NCBI GenBank assembly: GCA_016873225.1
Contig: VGXS01000013.1
Location: 1 to 64,000, forward strand
Direction: 5' to 3'
DNA length: 64,000 nt
Source: Planctomycetota bacterium
Lineage (GTDB): Bacteria; Planctomycetota; Planctomycetia; Gemmatales; Gemmataceae
Positions 29,075 through 39,234 of this stretch are shown here, one piece after another. A program made the translations under genes and the position numbers. Position 1 is the stretch's first letter; every line of letters begins with the position of its first letter. The notes under the pieces were generated by a model that had not been told where the DNA came from, made no database searches, and worked only from the letters and a program-made list of their open reading frames with translations.

Positions 29075-32000
29075 ATGCTGTTCGAATTCAAGAAAAACGC
29101 GGATTTCAAAGTGAATCCACCCTCCTCGGAAAAAATCCTGGGATATCTTAACTTTTCGGATGGAAGATGCGATCCGAAATGGCAGGCACTGGTCAACGAA
29201 TCGTTCGCGGCGCTGGATCCTGATTCCAGGCCTTGGGCGACATTGCTGGATCGCTGGTCATCCGACCTTCGGAATCTTTCGGAATCCGGTTCTCCCGGTT
29301 TTCGTGACATCAGGCAGGCGGTCGGCGCCATTGGACTCGCCCGGGAGTCCCTTGCCGCCTACAGGGCCTACCATTCCGATCTTTTGGGACATTGCCATGA
29401 TTCGGAGTTATTCGGTCCCCTTTTTCTCGTTCGTGTCCTCGAGTCGGTTCTCCGGGTGATCCACGATGCCGAAATGCCCGGGGAATCCGGTTTTTCCGAG
29501 GCCTCAAGCCTGGCCGGCAGGGTTGTTCGCGATCTCAACGATTTTGTCGGGTACAGGCCCGTGGCCCTGCTGGAAACGCGGAACACCGGGGAGCCTTACG
29601 AGCACGAGAGGCACCGTCCGGTGCCGGTCTTCATCCGCGGCTGCGGTTTTGCCGTCGGGTCGAAGGAAAAGGTGGTTGAGAGGGCGTTCGCGTTCCTTCG
29701 GGAAACATCGCCCCAACTGCTCCGTGACGCCGGCATCGACCTCGAGCAAATCGAGGAACTGTCGGTCGACATGAGGTCGTATGATCATGGCCACCCCGCC
29801 AACCTGCGGCCCAACCAGGTGTTCGGCGAGTGGGACCCGGCTCGGATCGACATCAAGGGACGGTATTCCCGCTTGGTGGTTCGCAAGCTCATCTTCGACG
29901 CGATCGGGGATTGGGGACGCATCCGTTCATCCCTCGCCGATCCGGATGAATCGGTGTCGGAATCGGCCGCTGTCCTTTGCGGCACGATGCTGATGTCCAG
30001 CGGCGTGACGGGGGGCCAACCCGGCGCGCATGATTCCACCAAGCGCCTCGGCGACCTGCTGCCCGGAATCGCGCGGTACCGCGACCAGTTCTACAGGGAA
30101 CTGCAGGAGCGCATGCCGCCCAACCACCTCGAGCGCTTGCGCGCGGAGGAAAAGCAGGTCAGGCAGCCGTTTGGCAAGGTCCGTCAATTCCTCAACGCGT
30201 GGATGGCGAGGCAAAGGGCCCTGCAGGTGCAGCAGCAGGCGATGGCGACACTGTTCGCCCGCCTCGGGCTTCCGGGCTCGAGCGCGCGGGAGGCGAGGAA
30301 AATCACGGTTTTGGCGCCACGGTTCATGTGTGAACTGATCGCCGGAATGAAGCTGATGAAGTTCGAGGGTGAGCAGGGAAGGCTCGACTCGGCGGTTGGT
30401 CGACTTCCCGCCGTGGTTCAGAAGCTCAGGCTCGGCATTTCCTGCGGCGCCCTGACCGACCCGTGGAATGTCCTTGGTTTCCAGGGGATGTTTCCGCTGA
30501 GCCCGGCGAGGGAGGACGCGACGCGCGACACGAGGCTTGACGACCTCCTTTCCATCGTCGAGAGGCTTTTCGAGTCGATGACATTGCTTTGGGCCGAATC
30601 GGCGGCGCGGGGCGACGACGAGAGGGCCGGCTTCGTCTCGGGCCGGATGAGGGAGCTGGCGGACTGGTGGGACAAATTCGCCACATACCGAGTCAGTGAT
30701 GTTCGCTTTGTCAGGGGATTGCGGCACCTCAAGGCGGGACGCGGGGTGGCCGAGGCCCTGTCACGGTGGCGGCAGCGGGGCTCGGCTCCGGCCGACATGG
30801 TGTTCTGGCAAAAGCAGGTCAGGTCCCTGCGCACCGCCCAGACCCACGCCCTGGCCGTGGAGGCCCTGCTGCGCCAGGGTGACTTGGCCGCCTCCCAGGG
30901 CCTGCTTGTGCATTGGATATCCCTGGCCGACAAGATCGGGCTCGAGGATGGGCAGCACAACTTCTACCGGCTCGCGTTCCAGTGGCTTGGCAAGGCGGCG
31001 GCGATCGGGGAACCCCCGCAGGCGAGGGTGAGGCGGGTCGGATTGTTCCTCGGCCAGTTGGTTGTCAACGCCGGCGAAATGCTGGAAGTGCCGCGCGCAG
31101 GTGAATTCCTCACGGCGGTTCGCGAGGACGATTTCGACCCGGATCATCGGGAGGATGACCCACCTCCGTTTGACGCGAAGCCGGAGGCCGGCGGCCTCGC
31201 CGAGGTTGGGCTTCCCGGGGACAATCCGTTCGACATGGAGGAGCAGGCCGAGCGGCTGGAAAGGCGGCTCCGTTTCCAGGCGGCCCAAGGGCGGCTGATG
31301 CAGGAAGGCGCCCGCTGGCTCGAGGGGCAGGAACTCCCAGTTCCATCGGTCGACCAACTGTGTTCGTGGCGCGAGGAAGCGTGCCACCGTTCGACCAGGG
31401 CGCTTGAGCTGGCCCGTGAGTTGCTTGGCATCGAGGTTCCTCCGCCATCCACGCCCGATGTCGATTCCTTTTTGCAATACGAGCGCCGTCGCAGTCTCCG
31501 CGAGACCCTCACCAACGAGGCGCTCTCCGCCAGCCTCGAGCAGAGAATGGCGGGTTTGGTGTTCGCGGTGGCCTCCGCCTCGCACAAGCGCGAGGTCGCC
31601 AAGCTCGAGGGCGATCCTTCCTACCTTGAGCCATTCATCGAGTTGGGCGGGGCGCTATTCAGGCGCGACGGGGTCAAGGTGAGGCGGGCGCTTCCGGGTT
31701 TCCGCGAATTTTTCCGCGAAGAACCATTGCTGCACACGCACCTGTTCCAAGGCGGCAGGCCGGCGAACCTGATGCGCACCCGGCTGGCGATGCAGGTTCT
31801 CCGCTCCCTGCTCGCGAACCTGCCGCGGCTGGGCCTGTTCGCCGACACGCTTGAATTGCTTCGCCTCGCGAGGCGCATGGAGGACAAGCCCGGCCCCGAT
31901 GGCCCGGGCGTTACCGAATTCGTCCAGTACTACACGGCGGGGTTGCAGGCGATCGTCGAGGCGGTCGTCCATTCCGCGACGGGATGGGAGGATTCGTCGG

Positions 32001-33046
32001 GCCTCGTCGGCATTCTCGACGATCTCGTGAAGCCGTTTGAGGCGCTCTGGATCGAGCACAGCCGATCGGGCCAGTTGTCGGCGCTTGAGGGTATCGGCGG
32101 GGAAAAGGAATACCGAGCGCTGCAAAAGTTCATCAAGGACCATGGGCGTGAACTGTTCCATGCCCGCTTCATGACGCTCGCGAACCTGCGCGGAATTTTG
32201 CACAGGGGACCGAAGGCCTATCTTGAGACGATGGTGCGAGAGTCGGATCCCCTCAAGCCGAGCCGGCTTGCCGATACCCTTGAAGCGCCCCAGGAACTCA
32301 AGGCCGCATCCCGCCGGCTCGAGGTGATCATCAAGACGGTCGTCGAAAACTACGAGGAGTTCAAGGACTACAACACCACGACAACCCTGTCCGACTACGG
32401 CGAGAACCTGAATGTCCTCGTCGATTTCCTCGTGCTGAAGTCGGGATACGACCGTCGGGCGTGGGAGTTGAGGCCCCGCCTTCTTGTTCACGAGGTGCTG
32501 GCCAGGCAGGAAAGGCATGAGGAGGCCCGGGCCTGGCAGTCGGCTCTCGAGGAGCGAACCAAGGCCATCGCGGAGGACCAGATCGACCGCCTTGGCCAAC
32601 TTGAGCGCCTTCACGGGGTCAGGCTTTCGACCATCCGCGACCGGATCGAGGAAAGGTTTGTCCGCAACCTCGGGTTGGACCGACTTTGCGCCCTCATCCG
32701 GCCGGTGCTGGAGCAATCCCGGGCCTTGGCGGCGAGCGGCCAGCAGGGTACCGGAATCTCATCCGGCGCCGAGGAACACGCATGTCCGGCGCTTGCCTCG
32801 CTGCGCGAGGGGCTTGAGCCATTCATGGAGAAACCGGCGGGCGTCGGGCGGGATGTCCCCGAGTGGATCAGGAAACTCGAGCTGGAATTGCAAAGGGCCA
32901 GCGTCACCACGCTTGTGGAAGCTTCCGCACCTGAAAGATTTTTCCTGATACCCGAGCCCAAGTTGGCGCGCATCGATGTGCTTGGGGAGATCAAGGCCAT
33001 GACCCCGCCTGATGACTCGAAGCCCGATTCCGCGTTGGCCACCTGA
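29075..33046 (+). CDS. Large uncharacterised protein (1323 aa)
   Basis: Single long ORF with ATG at 29075 and upstream GGGGA; no obvious signal peptide or catalytic motif; predominantly charged, helical-looking sequence. Confidence 0.85.
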   Translation: MLFEFKKNADFKVNPPSSEKILGYLNFSDGRCDPKWQALVNESFAALDPDSRPWATLLDRWSSDLRNLSESGSPGFRDIRQAVGAIGLARESLAAYRAYHSDLLGHCHDSELFGPLFLVRVLESVLRVIHDAEMPGESGFSEASSLAGRVVRDLNDFVGYRPVALLETRNTGEPYEHERHRPVPVFIRGCGFAVGSKEKVVERAFAFLRETSPQLLRDAGIDLEQIEELSVDMRSYDHGHPANLRPNQVFGEWDPARIDIKGRYSRLVVRKLIFDAIGDWGRIRSSLADPDESVSESAAVLCGTMLMSSGVTGGQPGAHDSTKRLGDLLPGIARYRDQFYRELQERMPPNHLERLRAEEKQVRQPFGKVRQFLNAWMARQRALQVQQQAMATLFARLGLPGSSAREARKITVLAPRFMCELIAGMKLMKFEGEQGRLDSAVGRLPAVVQKLRLGISCGALTDPWNVLGFQGMFPLSPAREDATRDTRLDDLLSIVERLFESMTLLWAESAARGDDERAGFVSGRMRELADWWDKFATYRVSDVRFVRGLRHLKAGRGVAEALSRWRQRGSAPADMVFWQKQVRSLRTAQTHALAVEALLRQGDLAASQGLLVHWISLADKIGLEDGQHNFYRLAFQWLGKAAAIGEPPQARVRRVGLFLGQLVVNAGEMLEVPRAGEFLTAVREDDFDPDHREDDPPPFDAKPEAGGLAEVGLPGDNPFDMEEQAERLERRLRFQAAQGRLMQEGARWLEGQELPVPSVDQLCSWREEACHRSTRALELARELLGIEVPPPSTPDVDSFLQYERRRSLRETLTNEALSASLEQRMAGLVFAVASASHKREVAKLEGDPSYLEPFIELGGALFRRDGVKVRRALPGFREFFREEPLLHTHLFQGGRPANLMRTRLAMQVLRSLLANLPRLGLFADTLELLRLARRMEDKPGPDGPGVTEFVQYYTAGLQAIVEAVVHSATGWEDSSGLVGILDDLVKPFEALWIEHSRSGQLSALEGIGGEKEYRALQKFIKDHGRELFHARFMTLANLRGILHRGPKAYLETMVRESDPLKPSRLADTLEAPQELKAASRRLEVIIKTVVENYEEFKDYNTTTTLSDYGENLNVLVDFLVLKSGYDRRAWELRPRLLVHEVLARQERHEEARAWQSALEERTKAIAEDQIDRLGQLERLHGVRLSTIRDRIEERFVRNLGLDRLCALIRPVLEQSRALAASGQQGTGISSGAEEHACPALASLREGLEPFMEKPAGVGRDVPEWIRKLELELQRASVTTLVEASAPERFFLIPEPKLARIDVLGEIKAMTPPDDSKPDSALAT

Positions 33047-33138
33047 GAGCGACCGCTCCGAATTTATCAAGTTTGACGATTGTGCCGGTCGATGGATGGG
33101 TGTCGTTGAACTCTATCGGAGTGACGGGTCAGCGTCGC

Positions 33139-34071
33139 ATGCGGCCAATTCTTGCCATCATCACGGCCACCATCCTGTCGGTTTGGGGTGTCGCGCCAAT
33201 CGCATGCGGCCAGGAGGCCGCAGTAGAGGCCGGCATGGCGGAGGTTTCCGCGGCGGATCCCTCCATCCCGTTCTGGTCGCCGGCCAGGCTCAATTGGCGG
33301 ATGCGCGAGGTCGAGGATCGCTCACCCAGCATTCGTGTTCCCGGTCCCGACACGGCGAACTACCCCAATGGCTGCTTCACGCTTCCCGCCGGCAGGTCGT
33401 ATGTCGAATTTCTGCCCGTGGTGTTTTCCGGACAAACGGCAGGGAGCCCATCCAACTACAGCGCCCAGGTGCTCCTGAGGCACGGCATCACCGACTGGCT
33501 TGAGTTCCGCCTTTTCCTCCCGGGAATGCCGCAAGTCCAGTTCGGGGGCGACGGCCAATCGCAGGTGACGGGCGTGGGGCCGCTGACATTCGATACCAAA
33601 ATCCACCTGTTTGATGAAAAGAAAGAATTTTTCCTTCCCGCGTTCGGCATAGAACTGGCGTTGCAGACCAACTGGGCCTCCCCGGCCTTCAACTCGGGTG
33701 TCCAGCCCTCGATCAACCTGCTGTTCGACCACTCACTGCCATTGGGCTTGGTATTCGAGTGGAATGTGGGAGTGTTTGGTGGCAAGGACAGCAACAATAT
33801 CAATTATTACCTGGCGACATGGCAATTCTCCCTGCAGAGGGAAGTGCTGCCTGGGTTCGCTGTCTTCGCTCAAGCCTTCATCAACGACGCCAACCTGACT
33901 CGGTTTGGTCCGGAAATCAGGTCGACGATACCCAATAATGCGACTGTGGTTGGAGCGGGATTCCTGTGGACGGTGAGCGACCTGTTCGCGGTCTACGCCT
34001 CGGGCGGCGCCGGTGTCACCAAGGAAGCTTCCGAAAGCGTGGCTCAGATCGGCATGGCGTTCGCCTTCTGA
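33139..34071 (+). CDS. Secreted / outer-membrane beta-barrel-like protein
   Basis: Signal peptide MRPILAIITATILSVWGVAPIACGQE, alternating beta-strand pattern, terminal ...VAQIGMAFAF ending in Phe. Confidence 0.65.
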   Translation: MRPILAIITATILSVWGVAPIACGQEAAVEAGMAEVSAADPSIPFWSPARLNWRMREVEDRSPSIRVPGPDTANYPNGCFTLPAGRSYVEFLPVVFSGQTAGSPSNYSAQVLLRHGITDWLEFRLFLPGMPQVQFGGDGQSQVTGVGPLTFDTKIHLFDEKKEFFLPAFGIELALQTNWASPAFNSGVQPSINLLFDHSLPLGLVFEWNVGVFGGKDSNNINYYLATWQFSLQREVLPGFAVFAQAFINDANLTRFGPEIRSTIPNNATVVGAGFLWTVSDLFAVYASGGAGVTKEASESVAQIGMAFAF

Positions 34072-34077
34072 ACGAAC

Positions 34078-35427
34078 TCACTTGGCCGGCGGCAGCTTGA
34101 TCATTTCCAGGAATTCTGCGTTCGACTTGCAGGGCGAAAGCCTTGAAAGCAGCTTTTGCATTCCTTCGACGGGGTTCATGTCCACGAGCAGGCGGCGCAT
34201 GGCGTGGATGCGGCGGAGGTCTTCGGCCGGTATGAGGCGCTCCTCCTTGCGCGTGCCCGACTGGCTGATGTCCATGGCCGGGAAGATTCGGCGGTCGGCG
34301 AGCTTGCGATCAAGGACAAGCTCCATGTTTCCCGTGCCCTTGAGTTCCTGGAAGATCACCTCGTCCATGCGCGAGCCGGTGTCGATGAGCGCGGTGCCGA
34401 TGACAGTGACGCTGCCGCCTTCCTCGAAGGCCCTGGCGCAACCGAAGAGGCGCTTGGGCACCTCGAGGGCTCGGACATCCATGCCTCCCGACATGGTCCG
34501 GCCGCTGTTGCCGACATTCTTGTTGTAGGCCCGCGCCAGGCGGGTGAGGCTGTCGAGCAGCAGGAAGACCTGCTTGCCCTGCTCGGCCAGGCGCTTGGCG
34601 CGCTCGACAACCAGTTCGGCGACCCTGACATGGTTGGCCGCGTCGTGGTCGCTGCTCGAGGCGATCACCTCACCCCTCACCGTGCGACGGATTTCCGTGA
34701 CTTCCTCGGGCCTTTCGTCGACGAGAAGCACCATGAGGTGCATCTCGGGATGGTTTTCGCTGACCGCCTTGGCGATGTGCTGAAGAAGGATGGTCTTTCC
34801 GGTGCGGGGAGGCGCGACGATCAGGCCGCGCTGTCCCTTGCCGATGGGAGTGAGCAGGTCCATGACCCGGGTCGTGAGAGGTTCGGCCCCGGTTTCAAGG
34901 CGGATCGGCTGGGTCGGGTCTACGGCGGTGAGCAAGTCGAAGTCGCGGTGCCTGTAGTCCGCCGGGGGGTGTCCCTCGATCGATTCGATCCTCAGCACGC
35001 GCGGACCCTGGCCCCTGTTGCCGGGAACAACCTGGCACGAAAGCTGAAGCCCCTCGCGCAGCCCGAGTCTCTGGATGGTTCCGACCGGGATGAACGGGTC
35101 ATTCGGCTGGGGCAGAAAGTCCCGCTTGGCCGAGCGCAGGAAACCATGGCCCTTGTTGGAAAGCTCGAGAATTCCCTCGGCTTCCATCGCCGGCTGAGCC
35201 GGGGTGCGGTATCCCGCGGTTTCACCAGGCAAGGGGGTTTCCTCGGGCAAAGGCGCTCCGGGGAGGAGTTCCTCCGGATAGGGATTTCCCTCAGCGGGAA
35301 GCGGCGAGGGCCTGCGGAACGGACCCCTGGGCTTCAGGCCCTGGGCCCCGTGCGGGCGACCTGGATGTGACGGCCGGCGCCCGTCCTGGTTGTTGCGGCG
35401 CGGATCGGGACGATTGAACGATGCCAT
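34078..35427 (-). CDS. rho: Transcription termination factor Rho
   Basis: IGKGQRGLIVAPPRTGKTILLQHIAKAV, LVDERPEEVTEIRR, RAYNKNVGNSGRTMSGGMD; start MASFNRPDPRR at 35427. Confidence 0.96.
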   Translation of the reverse strand: MASFNRPDPRRNNQDGRRPSHPGRPHGAQGLKPRGPFRRPSPLPAEGNPYPEELLPGAPLPEETPLPGETAGYRTPAQPAMEAEGILELSNKGHGFLRSAKRDFLPQPNDPFIPVGTIQRLGLREGLQLSCQVVPGNRGQGPRVLRIESIEGHPPADYRHRDFDLLTAVDPTQPIRLETGAEPLTTRVMDLLTPIGKGQRGLIVAPPRTGKTILLQHIAKAVSENHPEMHLMVLLVDERPEEVTEIRRTVRGEVIASSSDHDAANHVRVAELVVERAKRLAEQGKQVFLLLDSLTRLARAYNKNVGNSGRTMSGGMDVRALEVPKRLFGCARAFEEGGSVTVIGTALIDTGSRMDEVIFQELKGTGNMELVLDRKLADRRIFPAMDISQSGTRKEERLIPAEDLRRIHAMRRLLVDMNPVEGMQKLLSRLSPCKSNAEFLEMIKLPPAK

Positions 35428-35437
35428 GGTTTCTGGT

Positions 35438-36229
35438 TCACACCTTGCGGAAAGGGGTACTGGCTTCGAAAGTTCCGTCTGGCAGGGGATCAAGGACATA
35501 GTCGCCAAACAGGTTGGGCGACTCCCTTTGAAGAATTCTGAGCATGGCGACGGCGACCTTGCGGATCTCATCCTCGGCGTGCCTGCTGCCGCGCATCTCG
35601 ATGAAGTGCCTCAGGGCACGGGCGTTGGCCGTCACGAAGATCTTGGTCTCGGTGGCGTTGGGCAGAACGCTCCTGGCGGCCTGCCGGGCCTTCTTGCGCC
35701 GGAGGGTGTTGTCGGTTTCGTCGGAAAACCGCTCCGAAAGCCGTGAAACCAATTCCTGGTATCCGGCATGGGCGGCCTCGATGGTTCTCTGCCAGATCGC
35801 GTGGCATTCCGGGTCTTGCGCGATGCAATCGGGCTCGACATATTCCGCGACCGACTCGTCGACATACCGTTGGCTTAGTTGGGAATATCCCATTCCCGCG
35901 CGATGGCGCACCAGTTCGTGAGTGAACGACCGGCTTACCCCCGTGATGACAAAATTCCACACGGCATGCTCAAGGACGGAACCATGTCCCACCTCGAGGA
36001 TGTGCTTGATGTAGGCGTGGTTTCCTCCGGGCCTGGGCCTGGCAAAGCTCATGTAGCAAACACGGCCCGCGACTTCGACGAGCGACTCGGCGGCGACATC
36101 GGTGTCGGTTTGCCAGGCGACCCCATGGTCGGCAAGGAAACGCTCGACTTCCGCCTCATGGCTTTCCTGGCGACCAACGAGGTACACCTCGGGGTCCCGG
36201 AGGATCCTCATCGGATCAACCGAATCCAT
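35438..36229 (-). CDS. thyX: FAD-dependent thymidylate synthase
   Basis: [21 protein letters not shown] motif (RHR-X8-S), [22 protein letters not shown]. Confidence 0.95.
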   Translation of the reverse strand: MDSVDPMRILRDPEVYLVGRQESHEAEVERFLADHGVAWQTDTDVAAESLVEVAGRVCYMSFARPRPGGNHAYIKHILEVGHGSVLEHAVWNFVITGVSRSFTHELVRHRAGMGYSQLSQRYVDESVAEYVEPDCIAQDPECHAIWQRTIEAAHAGYQELVSRLSERFSDETDNTLRRKKARQAARSVLPNATETKIFVTANARALRHFIEMRGSRHAEDEIRKVAVAMLRILQRESPNLFGDYVLDPLPDGTFEASTPFRKV

Positions 36230-36435
36230 TCAAACTTTCCTGGAAAAACCACCTAACTTGGCGGCTGAAGGGTTCGACCCAGCGATTGGGAGGAATTCCC
36301 GGACAACTTATGTACCATCAGTCTTAGGTCCGGGGCCTGTCGAGTCAACGCCAAATCACGGAATGTGCCTGCGTTCGCTCTGGCCGGTGGTTTCCATGGC
36401 CGGAAAACCCGTCATTTCGATCGTTTTCGCCAGAC

Positions 36436-36464
36436 TTGTGAACCCGCCACACTGCCGATATGAT
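36436..36464 (+). promoter_or_regulatory. Sigma70-like promoter candidate for rpmE
   Basis: TTGTGA (36436-36441), 17 nt spacer, TATGAT (36459-36464), 28 nt before the rpmE ATG. Confidence 0.65.
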
Positions 36465-36491
36465 CTTGTTTTGCCGAATGTGGAGGGCGTC

Positions 36492-36722
36492 ATGAAGAAG
36501 AACATCCATCCCGAATACACGGAAGCCACCGTGACCTGCGGTTGCGGCAACAAATTCACCACGCGCAGCACCAAGAAGGCGATCACGGTTGAAATTTGCT
36601 CGGCCTGCCACCCCTTCTTCACCGGAAAGATGAAATTCGTGGACACCACCGGCCGGGTCGAGCGCTTCCAGAAGAAGTACGCCTCCTTCTCCGGCAAGAA
36701 GAAGGCCGAAGTCGCGAAGTAG
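36492..36722 (+). CDS. rpmE: 50S ribosomal protein L31
   Basis: [63 protein letters not shown]. Confidence 0.97.
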   Translation: MKKNIHPEYTEATVTCGCGNKFTTRSTKKAITVEICSACHPFFTGKMKFVDTTGRVERFQKKYASFSGKKKAEVAK

Positions 36723-36741
36723 GGATTCCAAATCATGGCTG

Positions 36742-36778
36742 CCCGCCCGGGTTTTTCCCGGGCGGGCGCTTTGTTTTG
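36742..36778 (+). terminator. Terminator-like hairpin downstream of rpmE
   Basis: GCCCGCCCGGG-TTTTT-CCCGGGCGGGC followed by GCTTTGTTTT. Confidence 0.85.
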
Positions 36779-36806
36779 ATGGTCGGGATCACCGCGGGCG
36801 GAAACC

Positions 36807-37883
36807 ATGATCGAAGCCTTCGAAGTCATGGAAAATCGTCTCAGGGAGGTCGAGTCCCTGCTGCAAGACCCCGCCGTTGCGGGTGACAGGGCCAGGCAGT
36901 CGACACTGTTCCGCGAGCACGGGCTTCTCACGAAAAAACTCGAGCCTTACCGCCGATATCTCAAGGTCTCCTCGAGCCTTTCGGAAGCCCGGGCCTTGGC
37001 GTCGGGCGATGATGCCGAGATGGCCGCCCTCGCGGTTGAGGAGACGGCTTCGCTGGAGGCGGAGGAGTCGGCGCTCAGGCGCTCCCTTGAGGATGTGTTG
37101 ATCGCGGGCGATGATGATTTCGCCAGCTGCATCGTTGAAATTCGCGCCGGAACCGGTGGCGCCGAAGCGGCCCTATTCGCCGGTGACCTATTCCGCATGT
37201 ACACGATGTTCGCCCGCGACCGCCGCTGGCAAGTTGAGGAAGTCTCGTTCCAGCCGGGCGACCAGGGCGGCTTCAAGGAAGTCGTCTTCGGCCTCAAGGG
37301 TGAGGGAGCCTGGGAGGCGATGCGCCACGAGAGCGGAGGCCATCGCGTGCAGCGGGTTCCCGAGACCGAGGCCCAAGGCAGGATCCACACCTCCGCCGCC
37401 ACCGTCGCCGTGCTGCCCGAACCCGACGATGTCCAGGTGGAGATCAGGGACGAGGACATCGAATGGGAGCGGATGCGCGCCGGCGGCGCCGGCGGCCAGC
37501 ATGTGAACAAGACGGAGTCGGCGGTCCGGATCCGCCACATACCGACGGGCATCGAGGTGAAATGCCAGGACGAGCGCAGCCAGCACAAGAATTACGACCG
37601 CGCCATGCGCATCCTCAAGACCCGATTGTTTGAACTCCAGCAGGAAAAACTGCATCAGGAACGATCCCAATTGCGCCGGTCCCAGATTGGCTCGGGTGAC
37701 CGCAACGAGCGGATCCGCACCTACAATTTTCCGCAGAATCGAATCACCGACCACCGCGTCGGGCTCACGCTCCACACCCTCGATCTCGTGATGGAAGGCC
37801 AATTGTCCGAACTGTTCTCGCAACTGGCGGAGCACGACCGCAAGGAAAGGCTCGCGCGCCTTTCCGCCGGTGAATCGTCATGA
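36807..37883 (+). CDS. prfA: Peptide chain release factor 1
   Basis: 358 aa; [45 protein letters not shown]. Confidence 0.96.
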   Translation: MIEAFEVMENRLREVESLLQDPAVAGDRARQSTLFREHGLLTKKLEPYRRYLKVSSSLSEARALASGDDAEMAALAVEETASLEAEESALRRSLEDVLIAGDDDFASCIVEIRAGTGGAEAALFAGDLFRMYTMFARDRRWQVEEVSFQPGDQGGFKEVVFGLKGEGAWEAMRHESGGHRVQRVPETEAQGRIHTSAATVAVLPEPDDVQVEIRDEDIEWERMRAGGAGGQHVNKTESAVRIRHIPTGIEVKCQDERSQHKNYDRAMRILKTRLFELQQEKLHQERSQLRRSQIGSGDRNERIRTYNFPQNRITDHRVGLTLHTLDLVMEGQLSELFSQLAEHDRKERLARLSAGESS

Positions 37884-38746
37884 GTTCCGATCCGTCCGAA
37901 TGGACGATCGGCCGCCTCCTGGAATGGACTTCCCGTAAGCTGGCCGAATCGGGTGTTTCCGAGGCCCGGCTTGAGGCCGAGATGATGCTTGCCAAGGCCA
38001 TCGGCGGCCGGCGCATCGACCTCTACGCCCAGCATGGCAGGAACGCCACGGAAGAGGAGAGAACGCGCTTTCGCGACATGGTGCGCAGGAGACTCGACCA
38101 CGAGCCTGTCGCCTACATCGTGGGCAAGCGGGAATTTTACGCCTTGGAGTTCAAGGTTGACTCGCGTGTTCTCGTTCCCAGGCATGAGACGGAACTGGTG
38201 GTTGACGAGGCGAGGGCCTGCCTGCGAGGTAAGGCCTCGCCGTTGGTGGTGGATGTGGGCACCGGGTCGGGAGCGATCCTCCTCTCGGTGCTGAGCCAGA
38301 TTCCCACGGCCAGGGGAATCGGAATCGACCTATCCGGCGGAGCCATTGAGGTTGCCCACGACAACGCGCGCGCGCTTGGAATGTCCGGGCGGGTCGAATG
38401 GGTGAACGGTTCGCTGCTCGAGGCGCTTCCGGGGGGAATCACGCCCCATGCCATCACCGCCAACCTGCCCTACATTCCCGGCGGGGAGATCGACCTGTTG
38501 GCTCCGGAGGTGAGGCGCGAACCCCGCATCGCCCTGGATGGCGGGCCGGATGGCCTGAGCCTGGTGCGGGCCCTGGCCGGGCAGTCGGAGGCGGTCCTGC
38601 CGCCGGGAGGGCACCTGATCCAGGAAGTGGGGGCCGGCCAGGCGGAGGGGGTTTCCCGCTGGCTGTCGGAGCGGGGCTGGCGGGTGAAGCCGGCCATTCG
38701 CGACGGCGGCGGGCACTGGCGCGTCGTGAGCGCCTCCCGTCCCTGA
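37880..38746 (+). CDS. prmC: Release factor glutamine methyltransferase
   Basis: ATGA overlap with prf[40 protein letters not shown] in the NPPY position. Confidence 0.93.
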   Translation: MSSDPSEWTIGRLLEWTSRKLAESGVSEARLEAEMMLAKAIGGRRIDLYAQHGRNATEEERTRFRDMVRRRLDHEPVAYIVGKREFYALEFKVDSRVLVPRHETELVVDEARACLRGKASPLVVDVGTGSGAILLSVLSQIPTARGIGIDLSGGAIEVAHDNARALGMSGRVEWVNGSLLEALPGGITPHAITANLPYIPGGEIDLLAPEVRREPRIALDGGPDGLSLVRALAGQSEAVLPPGGHLIQEVGAGQAEGVSRWLSERGWRVKPAIRDGGGHWRVVSASRP

Positions 38747-38753
38747 GGCCATC

Positions 38754-39230
38754 CTAGTCCATCGTGTACACGGAATTCGGATCCAGTTCGTGGCGAATTT
38801 CATCAACGGGATCCTTCCGGCCCGCACCCTTGTAAAGTGTGTCCGGAAAGTTGTAAACGATCCCATCGACGCCGCCGATGTTCCTGTATCCGTGGATAAC
38901 CCGGGGTGGCACGATCACCAGCATCGGCCTTGAGGCGCCGACCACCTCTCGCTGGATCACCCCGAAGGTGGGGGATCCGGGCCTGGAGTCCCACAGGACA
39001 AGTTCAAAGTCCGATGGGCCGATGAAGCAGAAGCAGTCCGACTGGCCGGCGTGCTCGTGCGGTCCGCGCGCGACACCGGTCGAGGTTTGCGAGACATAGC
39101 CCATGAGGGGCGAATAACCCGCCGGCAATTCGTCGGCCCGGAACATCTCGGCGAGCCATCCCCTGGAATCGCCGTGGGTTTTCAGCGGTTTCCAGAACAG
39201 GTTGGAGATGATTCCCGGTGTGAAGGCCAT
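38754..39230 (-). CDS. dTDP-4-dehydrorhamnose 3,5-epimerase-like cupin protein
   Basis: 158 aa, DSRGWLAEMFRADELP...QTSTGVARGPHEHAGQSDCFCFI...VIVPPRVIHGYRNIG; start at 39230 inferred. Confidence 0.78.
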   Translation of the reverse strand: MAFTPGIISNLFWKPLKTHGDSRGWLAEMFRADELPAGYSPLMGYVSQTSTGVARGPHEHAGQSDCFCFIGPSDFELVLWDSRPGSPTFGVIQREVVGASRPMLVIVPPRVIHGYRNIGGVDGIVYNFPDTLYKGAGRKDPVDEIRHELDPNSVYTMD

Positions 39231-39234
39231 GGAT

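Noticed and set aside
35900-35940. Possible variant ThyX motif [15 protein letters not shown]
   Set aside because: Fits the accepted RHR-X7-8-S pattern; not unusual.
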